Part shown: positions 51,240 to 62,430 of the stretch, one piece after another
Layout: every line of letters starts with the position of its first letter
Numbering within the stretch: position 1 is the first letter of the stretch
Notes under the pieces: generated by a model
What the model was told of the DNA's origin: nothing
Database searches by the model: none
What the model saw: the letters and a program-made list of their open reading frames with translations, nothing else
From: Streptomyces sp. XD-27
GTDB lineage: Bacteria; Actinomycetota; Actinomycetes; Streptomycetales; Streptomycetaceae
Direction of reading: 5' to 3'
Assembly (NCBI RefSeq): GCF_030553055.1
Contig: NZ_CP130713.1
Location: forward strand, 2,852,001-2,916,000
DNA length: 64,000 nt
Translations under genes and position numbers: made by a program

Positions 51240-51644
51240 CTAGGTGCAGACGTTGGTCAGCTCGCCTGCCGCGTCCTTGACCGGCGTGAGGTCGGGCTTT
51301 TCGCCCTTGTCGATCGACTTCTGCGCGTTGTCCACGGCCTCCTGCAGATCGTCGAGGGCCTTGCTGACATCGGCGTTGTCGGTCTTGTCCTTGAGCTTGT
51401 CGATGTCCTTGTCGAGGGTGTCGAGGATCTTGTCGGCCTCGTCGGGGTCGAGAGCGGCCTCGAGTACCACCTTCTGGAGGTCGTCGATGTCGTTGGATAT
51501 CTCGAGGGCGAGCCGACCGCAGTCGACGGCCTTGCGTACGGAGTCGCCGTCGCAGCCGGTGGTCAGCGTCGCCCCTAAGGCGAGCGTCGCGGCGGCGAGT
51601 ACGGTGGCGGTGGTGCGGCGATGCGGGCGATGGCGCGCGGTCAT
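51240..51644 (-). CDS. Putative lipoprotein, helical
   Basis: 134 residues from ATG 51644, behind GGGGAGGAA. The signal peptide ends in lipobox TLTTGCDGD. The mature part is mostly charged helix (DPDEADKILDTLDKDIDKLK and related segments with a D/K heptad look), with Cys at residue 42-43 and a C-terminal VCT that could form a disulfide. It resembles small secreted Streptomyces lipoproteins of unknown function. The frame extends to 51803 without a credible start. Confidence 0.75.
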   Translation of the reverse strand: MTARHRPHRRTTATVLAAATLALGATLTTGCDGDSVRKAVDCGRLALEISNDIDDLQKVVLEAALDPDEADKILDTLDKDIDKLKDKTDNADVSKALDDLQEAVDNAQKSIDKGEKPDLTPVKDAAGELTNVCT

Positions 51645-51669
51645 CAACGGGTTCCTCCCCATCGGTCTC

Positions 51670-51707
51670 GGAGGCAGGCGTGCGGTCCGGACCGCACGCC
51701 TGCCTCC
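51670..51707. terminator. 38-bp perfect palindrome between rph and lipoprotein gene
   Basis: GGAGGCAGGCGTGCGGTCC (51670-51688) is followed directly by its exact complement (51689-51707) with no loop. It lies downstream of rph and 26 bp upstream of the lipoprotein start, so it can end rph transcription; an operator role is also possible. Confidence 0.65.
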
Positions 51708-51777
51708 CTGCCTGCCTATAGGAACGCAAGGAACCCGTTCCTGGTTGATCGGCGTTGATCGGCTCCGCCTGCTGCGG

Positions 51778-52509
51778 CTACTGCACCGTGGCGAGCGCCT
51801 CACGCTGGAGTTCGGCGAGCCGGCCGCAGCCCGCCACGGCCAGGTCCAGCAGTCCGTCGAGCTCCTCGCGGGCGAACGGCTCGCCCTCGGCGGTGCCCTG
51901 GACCTCGACGAAGCGGCCGTCGCCGGTGCAGACGACGTTCATGTCGGTCTCGGCGCGCACGTCCTCCTCGTAGCACAGGTCCAGCAGCGGTACGCCGTCG
52001 ACGATGCCCACGCTGACCGCGGCGACGGTGCCGGTGAGGGGCTGCCGGCCGGCCTTGATGAGCTTCTTGCCCTGGGCCCAGCCGATGGCGTCGGCGAGGG
52101 CGACGTAGGCGCCGGTGATGGCCGCGGTGCGGGTGCCGCCGTCGGCCTGGAGGACGTCGCAGTCGAGGACGACGGTGTTCTCGCCGAGGGACTTGAAGTC
52201 GATCACGGCGCGCAGCGAGCGGCCGATGAGCCGGGAGATCTCGTGGGTGCGACCGCCGATCTTGCCGCGGACGGACTCGCGGTCGCCGCGGGTGTTGGTG
52301 GCGCGCGGCAGCATGGCGTACTCGGCGGTGACCCAGCCCTCGCCGCTGCCCTTGCGCCAGCGCGGCACGCCTTCGGTGACGCTGGCGGTGCACAGCACGC
52401 GGGTGCCTCCGAAGGAGATGAGGACGGAGCCCTCGGCGTGCATGCTCCAGCCGCGCTCGATGGTCACCGGGCGGAGCTGTTCGGGGGTACGGCCGTCGAT
52501 ACGAGACAT
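51778..52509 (-). CDS. rph: Ribonuclease PH
   Basis: 243 residues of typical length: [56 protein letters not shown] (phosphate/RNA-binding Arg), [20 protein letters not shown] and [20 protein letters not shown]. It is a phosphorolytic 3'-5' exoribonuclease that trims tRNA 3' ends. It is full length and lies upstream of rdgB on the same strand. Confidence 0.96.
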   Translation of the reverse strand: MSRIDGRTPEQLRPVTIERGWSMHAEGSVLISFGGTRVLCTASVTEGVPRWRKGSGEGWVTAEYAMLPRATNTRGDRESVRGKIGGRTHEISRLIGRSLRAVIDFKSLGENTVVLDCDVLQADGGTRTAAITGAYVALADAIGWAQGKKLIKAGRQPLTGTVAAVSVGIVDGVPLLDLCYEEDVRAETDMNVVCTGDGRFVEVQGTAEGEPFAREELDGLLDLAVAGCGRLAELQREALATVQ

Positions 52510-52557
52510 GGGATGAGCCTATCGGCTGCGCGAGGGGCCCCGGGGCGACTGCAGGAG

Positions 52558-52590
52558 AAGGGCCCCGCTCCGTGCGAGAGCGGGGCCCTT
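52558..52590 (-). terminator. Hairpin terminator between nagF and rph
   Basis: AAGGGCCCCGCTC (52558-52570) and GAGCGGGGCCCTT (52578-52590) form a perfect 13-bp stem with a 7-base loop, placed after the stop of the minus-strand EIIB gene. Confidence 0.8.
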
Positions 52591-52621
52591 CGGGTGCGTC
52601 AGCGCCGCGGGGGCGTGTCGC

Positions 52622-52855
52622 TCACATCATGTCTTCGATATCGGCGGCGATCGGGTCGGCGTCGGTGCCGATGACGACCTGGACCGCGGTGCCCATCTTC
52701 ACGACGCCGTGTGCTCCGGCGGCCTTGAGCGCGCCCTCGTCGACCAGATCGGCGTCGTGGACCTCGGTGCGGAGGCGGGTGATGCAGCCCTCGATCTCGA
52801 CGATGTTGTCGAGACCGCCGAGCCCCGCGACGATCTTCTCAGCCTTGCTGGCCAT
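52622..52855 (-). CDS. nagF: PTS EIIB component, N-acetylglucosamine type
   Basis: 77 residues. The phosphorylated Cys lies in VEIEGCITRLRTEVHDADLV, the glucose-family EIIB signature, and the chain ends at the normal domain boundary (VIGTDADPIAADIEDMM). It receives phosphate from EIIA (Crr) and hands it to the sugar bound by the divergently encoded EIIC. Its promoter region carries a dre-like palindrome. Confidence 0.9.
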   Translation of the reverse strand: MASKAEKIVAGLGGLDNIVEIEGCITRLRTEVHDADLVDEGALKAAGAHGVVKMGTAVQVVIGTDADPIAADIEDMM

Positions 52856-52966
52856 GGCCCACTCCTGTTGTCTCGACCCTGCGGAGATACCGACGAACGG
52901 TTTTCATACGTTAACCACGATCATCGGGTGTCGCTCTCCGAGCAGGGCGTCTCCCGAACCGACGGC

Positions 52967-52986
52967 CATGTGGTCCAGGCCACATG
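52967..52986. promoter_or_regulatory. DasR (dre)-like site in the nagF promoter region
   Basis: CATGTGG-TCCAGG-CCACATG is a perfect 7-bp inverted repeat containing TGTGGTCCAGGCCACA, close to the dre consensus ACTGGTCTAGACCACT. It sits 112 bp upstream of nagF and 126 bp upstream of nagE2. Confidence 0.75.
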
Positions 52987-53035
52987 AAACCATGGAACCG
53001 CGGATTCCTTCGACGGATGCCTCCGTGCTACAACA

Positions 53036-53062
53036 GGTCTACACCACTAGGTGGTGTAGACC
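53036..53062. promoter_or_regulatory. Double dre palindrome upstream of nagE2
   Basis: GGTCTACACCAC-TAG-GTGGTGTAGACC is a perfect 12-bp inverted repeat. Each arm is a near-complete dre half or whole (AGGTGGTGTAGACCA). It lies 50 bp upstream of ATG 53112, the place where DasR controls nagE2 in Streptomyces. Confidence 0.82.
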
Positions 53063-53111
53063 AAAAGCGGGCTGTCCCCCTTCGAGTGCCCGCCTCACCA
53101 GGAGGAACCCG

Positions 53112-54383
<1,272 letters not shown>

Positions 54384-54403
54384 TTCCTGCTCCTCGGCAA
54401 AGA

Positions 54404-54435
54404 CCGGACGGGCTGGCGATTGCCAGCCCGTCCGG
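54404..54435 (+). terminator. Rho-independent terminator after nagE2
   Basis: CCGGACGGGCTGGC-GATT-GCCAGCCCGTCCGG is a perfect 14-bp stem with a tetraloop, followed by CTTTT: a classical intrinsic terminator, rare in its clear T tract for this genome. Confidence 0.9.
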
Positions 54436-54479
54436 CTTTTGAGGCCCGGGGTCCGGGGCGGAGCCCCGGGAAGGAACAA

Positions 54480-55232
54480 CTACACCTCGTAGACCGCGCC
54501 GGCCTTCGCCAGCTCCACCGGGCCGTCGAAGACCTCCTGCGCGTCCCGCTGGTTGAGCTGCGGATCGGTCCACGGCGGGATGTGGGTCAGCAGCAGGGTG
54601 CGCACCCCGGCGGCCCGCGCGGCCTCGCCCGCCTGGCGGCCGTTGAGGTGCAGGTCCGGGATGTCCTCCTTGCCGTGCGTGAACGCCGCCTCGCACAGGA
54701 ACAGATCGGCGCCCGCGGCCAGCTCGTTCAGGGCCTGGCAGGGGCCGGTGTCCCCGGAGTAGACCAGGGTGCGGCCGCCGTGCTCGATCCGGAAGCCGAA
54801 CGCCTCCACCGGGTGGCGGACCCGGGCGGTGCGCACCGTGAACGGCCCCACGGTGAACGTGCCGGGCGTCAGGGTCCGGAAGTCGAAGACCTCCCCCATG
54901 GAGCGCTCGTCCGGCACGTCGTCGTACGCCCGCACCAGCCGGCGCTCGGTACCCTCGGGACCGTAGACCGGGATGGCGTCCGCACGGCCCCCGTCGAACC
55001 GGTAGTAGCGGGCCACGAAATAGGCGCACATGTCGATGCAGTGGTCGGGGTGCAGATGCGACAGCACGACGGCGTCGAGGTCGTACAGACCGCAGTGGCG
55101 CTGGAGCTCGCCCAGGGCGCCGTTGCCCATGTCGAGCAGCAGCCGGAAACCGTCGGCCTCGACGAGGTAGCTCGAACAGGCCGACTCCGCGGACGGGAAC
55201 GACCCCGAGCATCCGACGACGGTGAGCTTCAT
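54480..55232 (-). CDS. Metallo-beta-lactamase-fold hydrolase
   Basis: 250 residues. The zinc-site motif is VVLSHLHPDHCIDMCAYFVA (HxHxDH), with LLLDMGNGALGEL before it, LVYSGDTGPCQALNELAAGA, and the distal His in VRTLLLTHIPPWTDP. It belongs to the RNase Z/cAMP phosphodiesterase-like group. In Streptomyces and mycobacteria a member lies near rph and the CysM cluster, as here. Substrate unknown, possibly a cyclic nucleotide. Confidence 0.87.
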   Translation of the reverse strand: MKLTVVGCSGSFPSAESACSSYLVEADGFRLLLDMGNGALGELQRHCGLYDLDAVVLSHLHPDHCIDMCAYFVARYYRFDGGRADAIPVYGPEGTERRLVRAYDDVPDERSMGEVFDFRTLTPGTFTVGPFTVRTARVRHPVEAFGFRIEHGGRTLVYSGDTGPCQALNELAAGADLFLCEAAFTHGKEDIPDLHLNGRQAGEAARAAGVRTLLLTHIPPWTDPQLNQRDAQEVFDGPVELAKAGAVYEV

Positions 55233-55418
55233 GGAGCAGGAACCTCCTTGGGGGTCCCTGTGCCGAGGGCCAGGGGCGGGATCCGGGGGGTCATGCGGTG
55301 CCCACGAGCGTAAGGCGCGAAAGCCCAGGTCGCTCCTCCACGAGCCTGCGTTGTGGCTGGAATCACCAGGACGGCCGGACCCCTGCCCCCAGCCCGCCGA
55401 AGCGTCACGAGTGGGCGG

Positions 55419-56649
<1,231 letters not shown>

Positions 56650-56815
56650 GGAGAGGCTCCTGTCGATACTGAAGGCGGGGGCTGCTGTCGGCGGGCCCGA
56701 CCGGCGGCGGACGGTGCGGCGGGGCCGCTCGTCCTGGACAACCATGCGGGCATCGTATCGATTCCCGGACCGGGCCCCGGAACTCTGTCCCAGGACCCGG
56801 ACAGAAAGCGACCAC

Positions 56816-57262
56816 CTAGCGAGACGCGGCCCCGTCCTCGTACGCCGCGACGACCTGGACCTCTTCCTCGGTGACCTCGCCGTCCACGATGCGGAACGAA
56901 CGGAACTGCACCGGGCCCTCGTCGTTCCCGCACTCGGCCGTGGAGACCAGGACGTAGTGCGCGCCGGGCTCGTTGGCGTAGGAGATGTCGGTGCGGGAGG
57001 GGTACGCCTCGGTGGCGGTGTGGGAGTGGTAGATGACGACGGGCTCCTCGTCCCGGTCGTCCATCTCCCGGTAGAGCTTGAGCAGGTCGGTCGAGTCGAA
57101 CTCGTAGAACGTGGGCGAACGGGCCGCGTTGAGCATGGGGATGAAGCGCTCGGGGCGCCCGCTGCCCGCCGGTCCCGCGACCACGCCGCACGCCTCGTCG
57201 GGGTGGTCGGCGCGGGCGTGCTTGACGATCTCGTCGTGCAGGGCCTCGGTGATGGTCAGCAT
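56816..57262 (-). CDS. Mec+ JAMM/Mov34-type metallopeptidase
   Basis: 148 residues from ATG 57262. The zinc JAMM motif is complete: upstream Glu, then VVIYHSHTATEAYPSRTDIS (HxH-x7-S-x2-D). DEACGVVAGPAGSG and MLNAARSPTFYEFDSTDLLK match the CysO-cysteine peptidase of mycobacteria and Streptomyces. It releases cysteine from the CysO-Cys adduct. It is the first gene of the mec-cysO-cysM cluster. Confidence 0.92.
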   Translation of the reverse strand: MLTITEALHDEIVKHARADHPDEACGVVAGPAGSGRPERFIPMLNAARSPTFYEFDSTDLLKLYREMDDRDEEPVVIYHSHTATEAYPSRTDISYANEPGAHYVLVSTAECGNDEGPVQFRSFRIVDGEVTEEEVQVVAAYEDGAASR

Positions 57263-57276
57263 GGCCACAGAATAGG

Positions 57277-57313
57277 CAGGCGGGCCCCGGATACGAGATC
57301 CGGAGCCCGCCTG
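57277..57313. terminator. Hairpin between mec and amino acid permease
   Basis: CAGGCGGGCCCCGGAT pairs with ATCCGGAGCCCGCCTG with one mismatch around a 5-base loop. It lies 14 bp upstream of the mec start and after the permease stop, so it ends the permease transcript. Confidence 0.7.
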
Positions 57314-57373
57314 TTGAGACGCTGCGGTGAGACGCGGGGCCTGGTCGGCCGCGGGCCCACCTGGCCGCGGGGC

Positions 57374-58831
57374 CTACTTGGCCGCGGGTGCCTTCTCCGC
57401 CTCGGCCTGCGCCGCCGCCGCGATCTGCGGGTTGCGGCTCTTGAGGACGAACCAGCCGACGGCCAGGGCCACGGCCCAGCCCGCGCCGACGTACAGGGAC
57501 ACCCGGGCGTCCTTGTCGTAGGCGATCATGCCGGTGACGAAGATCAGGAAGAGCAGCGCGACCCAGCTGAAGGCGGCGCCGCCCGGGGCCGGGAACGAGG
57601 AGCCCGGCAGCCGGCCCGCGACCACCGCGCGGCGGTAGCGGATGTGGCTGACCAGGATCATCATCCAGGTCCAGATGCCAGCGGCCGTGGCGACCGAGAC
57701 GACGTACTCGAACGCCTTGTCCGGGACGACGTAGTTCAGGACCACGCCGATGCCCATCAGGATGACGGAGAGCGTGATGCCGATGGCCGGGGTCTTGCGG
57801 GCGTTGAGCTTGCCGAAGACACCGGGCGCCTCGTTGTTGGCGGCCAGGTCGCGCAGCATGCGGCCGGTGGAGTACATGCCGGAGTTGCAGGACGACAGGG
57901 CCGCGGTGAGGACCACGAAGTTCACGATGCCGGCCGCGAACGGGATGCCGATCTTGTCGAAGGCATGCACGAAGGGGCTCTCGCCGTCGGTGAACTCGGT
58001 CCACTTGACCACGGCCAGCAGCACGGCGAGCGCGCCGACGTAGAAGATGATGATGCGCCACGGCAGGGTGTTGATCGCCTTGGGGAGCGTCTTCTCCGGG
58101 TTCTCGGACTCGCCGGCGGTGACGCCGACCAGCTCGACGGCCAGGTAGGCGAACATCACGCCCTGCAGGGTCATCAGGCTGTCGCCGATGCCGTTGGGGA
58201 AGATGCCGCCGTGCGACCAGAGGTTGGACGGCGTGGCGGTGTCACCGGCGTCGGAGAAGCCGAGGGTGAGCACGCCCAGACCGATGACGATCATGCCGAT
58301 GATCGCGGTGACCTTGACCATCGAGAACCAGAACTCGACCTCGCCGAAGATCTTCACCGAGATCAGGTTGACGCCGAACAGCACCACCAGGAAGACCAGG
58401 GCGCTGACCCATTGCGGGATCTCGGGGAACCAGAAGTGGACGTAGATGGCCGCCGCGGTGAGCTCCGCCATGCCGGTGACGACCCACATGAGCCAGTAGG
58501 TCCAGCCGGTGACGTACCCGAAGAACGGGCCGAGGAACTCGCGGGCGTACTCCGCGAAGGAGCCCGAACACGGGCGGTAGAGGAGCAGCTCGCCGAGCGC
58601 TCGCATGATGAAGAAGATGATGACGCCCGCGAGGGCGTACATCAGGATGATGCTCGGGCCCGCCTTGGCGATGTTCGCCCCGGCTCCCATGAAGAGGCCG
58701 ACGCCGATGGCGCCGCCGATGGCGATCATCTGGACCTGGCGGCTGCCCAGTCCCCGCTCGTAACCCTCTTCGGGTGTGGTACCCGCGGCCTCATTGCCGT
58801 CGTGATGTTCTGCGACCCGCACTGAGGTCAT
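57374..58831 (-). CDS. APC-family amino acid permease
   Basis: 485 residues and 12 membrane segments. The AAT-family start is LGSRQVQMIAIGGAIGVGLF with MGAGANIAKAGPSIILMYAL, followed by ALGELLLYRPCSGSFAEYAR, and VELVGVTAGESENPEKTLPK in the loop. This places it with the GabP/AnsP/CycA group importing amino acids by proton symport. ATG 58831 is chosen over 58852. The specific amino acid cannot be told. Confidence 0.9.
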   Translation of the reverse strand: MTSVRVAEHHDGNEAAGTTPEEGYERGLGSRQVQMIAIGGAIGVGLFMGAGANIAKAGPSIILMYALAGVIIFFIMRALGELLLYRPCSGSFAEYAREFLGPFFGYVTGWTYWLMWVVTGMAELTAAAIYVHFWFPEIPQWVSALVFLVVLFGVNLISVKIFGEVEFWFSMVKVTAIIGMIVIGLGVLTLGFSDAGDTATPSNLWSHGGIFPNGIGDSLMTLQGVMFAYLAVELVGVTAGESENPEKTLPKAINTLPWRIIIFYVGALAVLLAVVKWTEFTDGESPFVHAFDKIGIPFAAGIVNFVVLTAALSSCNSGMYSTGRMLRDLAANNEAPGVFGKLNARKTPAIGITLSVILMGIGVVLNYVVPDKAFEYVVSVATAAGIWTWMMILVSHIRYRRAVVAGRLPGSSFPAPGGAAFSWVALLFLIFVTGMIAYDKDARVSLYVGAGWAVALAVGWFVLKSRNPQIAAAAQAEAEKAPAAK

Positions 58832-59167
58832 GGATTGGACGCCTTTCTCCATACCGACCCGGCCTCTGCGGCTCGGATCGGGTCCCGATCCCCCCGGATG
58901 TTCGATGGAGTGCTACCGGCGGTCTGCCGGTTGGAGCGTCCCGCGGACAGGGGTGGCGTCCACGGGTTGGTCGTGAAGATTTATCACGGCCGCAACAGTG
59001 ATCCGTCGAGGCGATTGTGGGCGGCACCACAGAAAGAACCGGACAAACTGCGCTCAGGGTGCGAAATAAGGCGTACGCGGTAATCCGATCGTTATTCGGA
59101 ATTGAGCACCCTCTGAGCGAACAGGCTCGAGAGATGTCCGAAAAGGACGGCTATCGACGTATCTGCG
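58832..59167. other. 336-bp intergenic region upstream of the permease
   Basis: It is AT-richer than its surroundings from 58980 to 59120, so it probably contains the permease promoter. A partial inverted repeat CCGATCGTTATTCGG lies at 59083-59097. No RNA gene, T-box, GlnR-type box or coding region was recognised. Confidence 0.45.
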
Positions 59168-59788
59168 TCACGTCATGAGCGTCTCTACGAGTGACTCCTG
59201 GAGTCCCCCCAGCCAGAAGTACGCCAGCACCATCGGCTTGCGCGGATCGGAGTCCGGCAGCCGCAGCAGCTCGCCGCCGTCCTCGTCGTCCGTCACCTCC
59301 AGCCGGGTGCCGATCGTCAGCCGCAGGTCGTTGAGCGCGCCCAGCCAGCGCGTGCACTCGCCCGGGTCCAGCTCCAGCACCGCGGAGTCCGCGGCCGGAC
59401 CGGAGGCGGCGGCGTCGGAGCCGAGCGCGTCCAGCGCGCGCACCACGGCCAGGGCGTCCTCGCGCTTGCGGGTCCGCAGGTCGGTCTCGGTATAGCGGCG
59501 GAACTCGGACGAGGCGGCCCGCGCCTCGACCTCCTCCTCCGCGCTCAGCTCGCGGTCCGGCCCCCCGTAGGCGTCCGGGAACAGCCGGGCGAGCGCCGGA
59601 TCGGCGGGCGGTTCGCTGGGGCCCTCGGCGAAGAGCGCGGCGAGCGGGTCGCCGCCGGCCGCCGGCTCGTCGCCCGGCCCGATCAGCTCCAGCATCTGCA
59701 CGGCGAGGCTGCGCAGGATGGAGATCTCGACCTGGTCGAGGGCGACGGCCGCCCCGCCGCCGGGCCGCGGTTCAAAGGTCCCCGACAT
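59168..59788 (-). CDS. DUF2017 protein
   Basis: 206 residues. The DUF2017 pattern is present: VALDQVEISILRSLAVQMLE, RLFPDAYGGPDRELSAEEEV, EFRRYTETDLRTRKREDALA, WLGALNDLRLTIGTRLEV and KPMVLAYFWLGGLQESLVET. Its ATG overlaps the clpS stop (TGATG), so it is coupled to clpS, as throughout actinobacteria. Function unknown; a link to ClpAP/ClpCP adaptor work is inferred from context. Confidence 0.88.
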   Translation of the reverse strand: MSGTFEPRPGGGAAVALDQVEISILRSLAVQMLELIGPGDEPAAGGDPLAALFAEGPSEPPADPALARLFPDAYGGPDRELSAEEEVEARAASSEFRRYTETDLRTRKREDALAVVRALDALGSDAAASGPAADSAVLELDPGECTRWLGALNDLRLTIGTRLEVTDDEDGGELLRLPDSDPRKPMVLAYFWLGGLQESLVETLMT

Positions 59789-60099
59789 CAGCGCTCCTGC
59801 TGGAGGGTGGCCCACAGGCCGTACCCGTGCATGGCCTGCACGTCGCGTTCCATCTCCTCGCGGCTGCCGCTGGAGACGATCGCGCGGCCCTTGTGGTGGA
59901 CGTCCAGCATCAGTCGGTGCGCCTTGTCCTTCGGGTAGCCGAAGTAGCTCTGGAAGACATAGGTGACGTAGCTCATGAGGTTCACCGGATCGTTGTGGAC
60001 CACCGTGACCCAGGGGACGTCGGGCTCCGGCACCGCCGAAGGCGCCTCGCTCGTCTCGGTACGTTCGATCTCCGCCGGTGCGACACTCACGGGTTCCAT
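59788..60099 (-). CDS. clpS: ATP-dependent Clp protease adaptor ClpS
   Basis: 103 residues from ATG 60099. The N-degron adaptor core is [20 protein letters not shown], with the binding-pocket Asn/Asp pair, followed by [20 protein letters not shown] and [20 protein letters not shown]. It delivers N-end-rule substrates to ClpC/ClpA. It is upstream of and overlapping DUF2017, and divergent from pncB. Confidence 0.94.
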   Translation of the reverse strand: MEPVSVAPAEIERTETSEAPSAVPEPDVPWVTVVHNDPVNLMSYVTYVFQSYFGYPKDKAHRLMLDVHHKGRAIVSSGSREEMERDVQAMHGYGLWATLQQER

Positions 60100-60228
60100 G
60101 CTGCCACCCGGAGTGGACCGGCGCACAAAGGCCCCCGCTACGGCGAGGCCCGTCGTGGCGCGGCGCCGGACGGCACCCCGGGCTCGCCACCTTAGAAATC
60201 GTCACTCTGACGAAATTGGGTTAGCATC

Positions 60229-61563
60229 ATGCCCATGAACACTGCGGACTTGGGGCTGCCGGTGGCCGTGCCGTCGACAGCGCTGTTCACCGACCGGTAC
60301 GAGCTGACGATGCTGCAGGCCGCGCTGCGGGCGGGCACCGCCGACCGGGCCTGCGTCTTCGAGGTCTTCACCCGCCGACTGCCCGACGGCCGCCGCTACG
60401 GCGTCGTCGCGGGCACCGGGCGGGTCCTGGACGCCGTCGAGAACTTCCGCTTCGACAGCGGCGTCCTGGACTTCCTCGCCGAGCAGCGGATCGTCGACGA
60501 GCCGACGCTGGCCTGGCTCGCCGACTACCGCTTCCGCGGCGACATCTGGGGCTACCCGGAGGGCGAGGTCTACTTCCCCGGCTCCCCCGTCATGCGCGTC
60601 GAGGGCACGTTCGCCGAGGCCGTGCTGCTGGAGACGGTGCTCCTGTCGATCCTCAACCACGACTCGGCCGTGGCCGCCGCCGCGTCCCGGATGTCCGTGG
60701 CCGCCGGCGACCGGCCGCTGATCGAGATGGGCGCCCGCCGCACCCACGAGCTGTCCGCCGTGGCCGCCGCCCGCGCCGCGTACGTCGGCGGCTTCACCAC
60801 CACCACCGCCCTGGCCGCCGGGTTCCGCTACAGCATCCCGACCATGGGCACCAGCGCGCACTCCTTCACCCTGCTGCACGACAACGAGCGGGACGCCTTC
60901 ACCGCCCAGGTCGACTCGCTCGGCAGCGGCACCACCCTGCTGCTGGACACCTACGACGTCGCCGAGGCGGTCCGTACCGCCGTCGAGGTGGCCGGGCCCG
61001 GCCTGGGCGCGGTCCGCATCGACTCCGGCGACCTGCTGCTGCTCGCCCACCGGGTGCGGCAGCAGCTGGACGATCTGGGCGCCAAGGAGACCAAGATCGT
61101 CGTGACCAGCGACCTCGACGAGTACGCGATCGCCTCGCTGGCCGCCGCGCCGGTGGACGCGTACGGGGTCGGCACCCAGCTCGTCACCGGCAGCGGCCAC
61201 CCGACCTGCTCCATGGTCTACAAACTGGTCGCCCGGGCCGACAGCGACGACCCGGCCGCCCCGCTGCGGCCGGTCGCGAAGAAGTCGATGGGCGGCAAGA
61301 GCTCCGTCGGCGGCCGCAAGTGGGCGGCGCGGCGGCTGGACGCGGACGGGGTGGCCGACGCGGAGGTGGTCGGCTCCGGCGCGATCCCGGCGGAGCTGGC
61401 GGACCGGCAGCTCCAGGTGCCGCTGATACGGGGCGGCGAGACCGTTGCCCGCGAGCCCCTGGACGCGGCGCGCGCCCGGCACGCGGCGGCCCGGGCGGGA
61501 CTGCCACTGTCGGCCACGCAGCTGTCGCGCGGCGAGCCGGTGCTGCCGACGGAGTTCGTCTGA
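60229..61563 (+). CDS. pncB: Nicotinate phosphoribosyltransferase
   Basis: 444 residues. The NAPRTase motifs are ALFTDRYELTMLQAALRAGT, ARRTHELSAVAAARAAYVGG, the active-site His in PTMGTSAHSFTLLHDNERDA, VRIDSGDLLLLAHRVRQQLD and GVGTQLVTGSGHP. It converts nicotinate and PRPP to nicotinate mononucleotide in NAD salvage, and the nicotinamidase gene follows. ATG 60229 and 60235 both lie in frame. Confidence 0.95.
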   Translation: MPMNTADLGLPVAVPSTALFTDRYELTMLQAALRAGTADRACVFEVFTRRLPDGRRYGVVAGTGRVLDAVENFRFDSGVLDFLAEQRIVDEPTLAWLADYRFRGDIWGYPEGEVYFPGSPVMRVEGTFAEAVLLETVLLSILNHDSAVAAAASRMSVAAGDRPLIEMGARRTHELSAVAAARAAYVGGFTTTTALAAGFRYSIPTMGTSAHSFTLLHDNERDAFTAQVDSLGSGTTLLLDTYDVAEAVRTAVEVAGPGLGAVRIDSGDLLLLAHRVRQQLDDLGAKETKIVVTSDLDEYAIASLAAAPVDAYGVGTQLVTGSGHPTCSMVYKLVARADSDDPAAPLRPVAKKSMGGKSSVGGRKWAARRLDADGVADAEVVGSGAIPAELADRQLQVPLIRGGETVAREPLDAARARHAAARAGLPLSATQLSRGEPVLPTEFV

Positions 61564-61579
61564 GACGTCGCGGCGCCCG

Positions 61580-61609
61580 GCGACCGGGGAAAGGGAGGTC
61601 CCCGGTCGC
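61580..61609 (+). terminator. Hairpin after pncB
   Basis: GCGACCGGGGA (61580-61590) and TCCCCGGTCGC (61599-61609) form an 11-bp perfect stem around an 8-base loop. Confidence 0.75.
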
Positions 61610-61670
61610 TTCGCCGGGCTCGATCGTGGGGGGGCGCCCCGGAGGGGGCTGCGCGCCCCGGGCCGCCCCC

Positions 61671-61738
61671 GCGCGACTCCCCTGCGACTCCAATGCGACT
61701 CCAGTGCGACTCCCGTACGGCTCCCCTACCACTCCCGT
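61671..61738. repeat. 11-bp tandem repeat between pncB and pncA
   Basis: Six units of the TGCGACTCCAG type (GCGCGACTCCCC, TGCGACTCCAA, TGCGACTCCAG, TGCGACTCCCG, TACGGCTCCCC, TACCACTCCCG) run head to tail with an 11-bp period, close to one helical turn. They end 108 bp before pncA. Confidence 0.6.
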
Positions 61739-61845
61739 AATCACCGCCAAGTGGATACCCTCGGTTACATCCGCCGCAGATCACCGTCCGCCAAGGGCCG
61801 GGCCGCGCCCCGGCACCTCCCGTCTCCAGCCGGAAGGCACGCGCC

Positions 61846-62430
61846 ATGCACCGCGCACTGATCGTCGTCGACGTACAGAACGACTTCTGTGAGGGCGGCA
61901 GCCTCGCGGTCGCGGGCGGCTCGGACGTCGCCGCCGCCATCACCGACCTGATCGGGGAGTCCACCGCCGGCTACCGGCATGTCGTCGCGACCCGCGACCA
62001 CCACATCGACCCCGGCGACCACTTCTCCGACCACCCGGACTACGTCACCAGCTGGCCCGTGCACTGTGTGGCCGGCACCGAGGGCAGCGGCTTCCACCCG
62101 AACCTCGCCCCGGTGATCGCGTCCGGCGCGATCGAGGCGGTCTTCGACAAGGGCGCGCACGCGGCGGCGTACAGCGGCTTCGAGGGCACCGACGAGAACG
62201 GCACCCCGCTGGCGGAGTGGCTGCGCGAGCGGGACGTGACCGAGGTGGACGTGGTCGGCATCGCCACCGACCACTGCGTACGGGCGACGGCCCTGGACGC
62301 GCGCAGCGAGGGCTTCCGGACGCAGGTGCTGCTGGACCTGACGGCGGGGGTGGCGCCGGAGACGACGCAGCGGGCGCTGGAGGAGCTGCGGGCGGCGGGC
62401 GTGGAGCTGACCGGCAAACCGGTCGTCTGA
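61846..62430 (+). CDS. pncA: Isochorismatase-family nicotinamidase
   Basis: 194 residues. The catalytic Asp is in ALIVVDVQNDFCEGGSLAV, metal-site His residues in VVATRDHHIDPGDHFSDHPD, Lys in EAVFDKGAHAAAYSGFEGTD, and the nucleophile Cys in VVGIATDHCVRATALDA. This full set fits nicotinamidase, and the position after pncB completes nicotinamide to nicotinate to NaMN salvage. Confidence 0.92.
   Translation: MHRALIVVDVQNDFCEGGSLAVAGGSDVAAAITDLIGESTAGYRHVVATRDHHIDPGDHFSDHPDYVTSWPVHCVAGTEGSGFHPNLAPVIASGAIEAVFDKGAHAAAYSGFEGTDENGTPLAEWLRERDVTEVDVVGIATDHCVRATALDARSEGFRTQVLLDLTAGVAPETTQRALEELRAAGVELTGKPVV

Noticed and set aside
58832..59167. T-box leader or GlnR operator for the amino acid permease
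   Set aside because: No T-box core, antiterminator or GlnR consensus could be read; the region is only AT-richer.
61671..61738. Short-period repeat considered as CRISPR or replication iterons
   Set aside because: An 11-bp unit without spacers and without rep or dnaA genes nearby is not an array or an origin.
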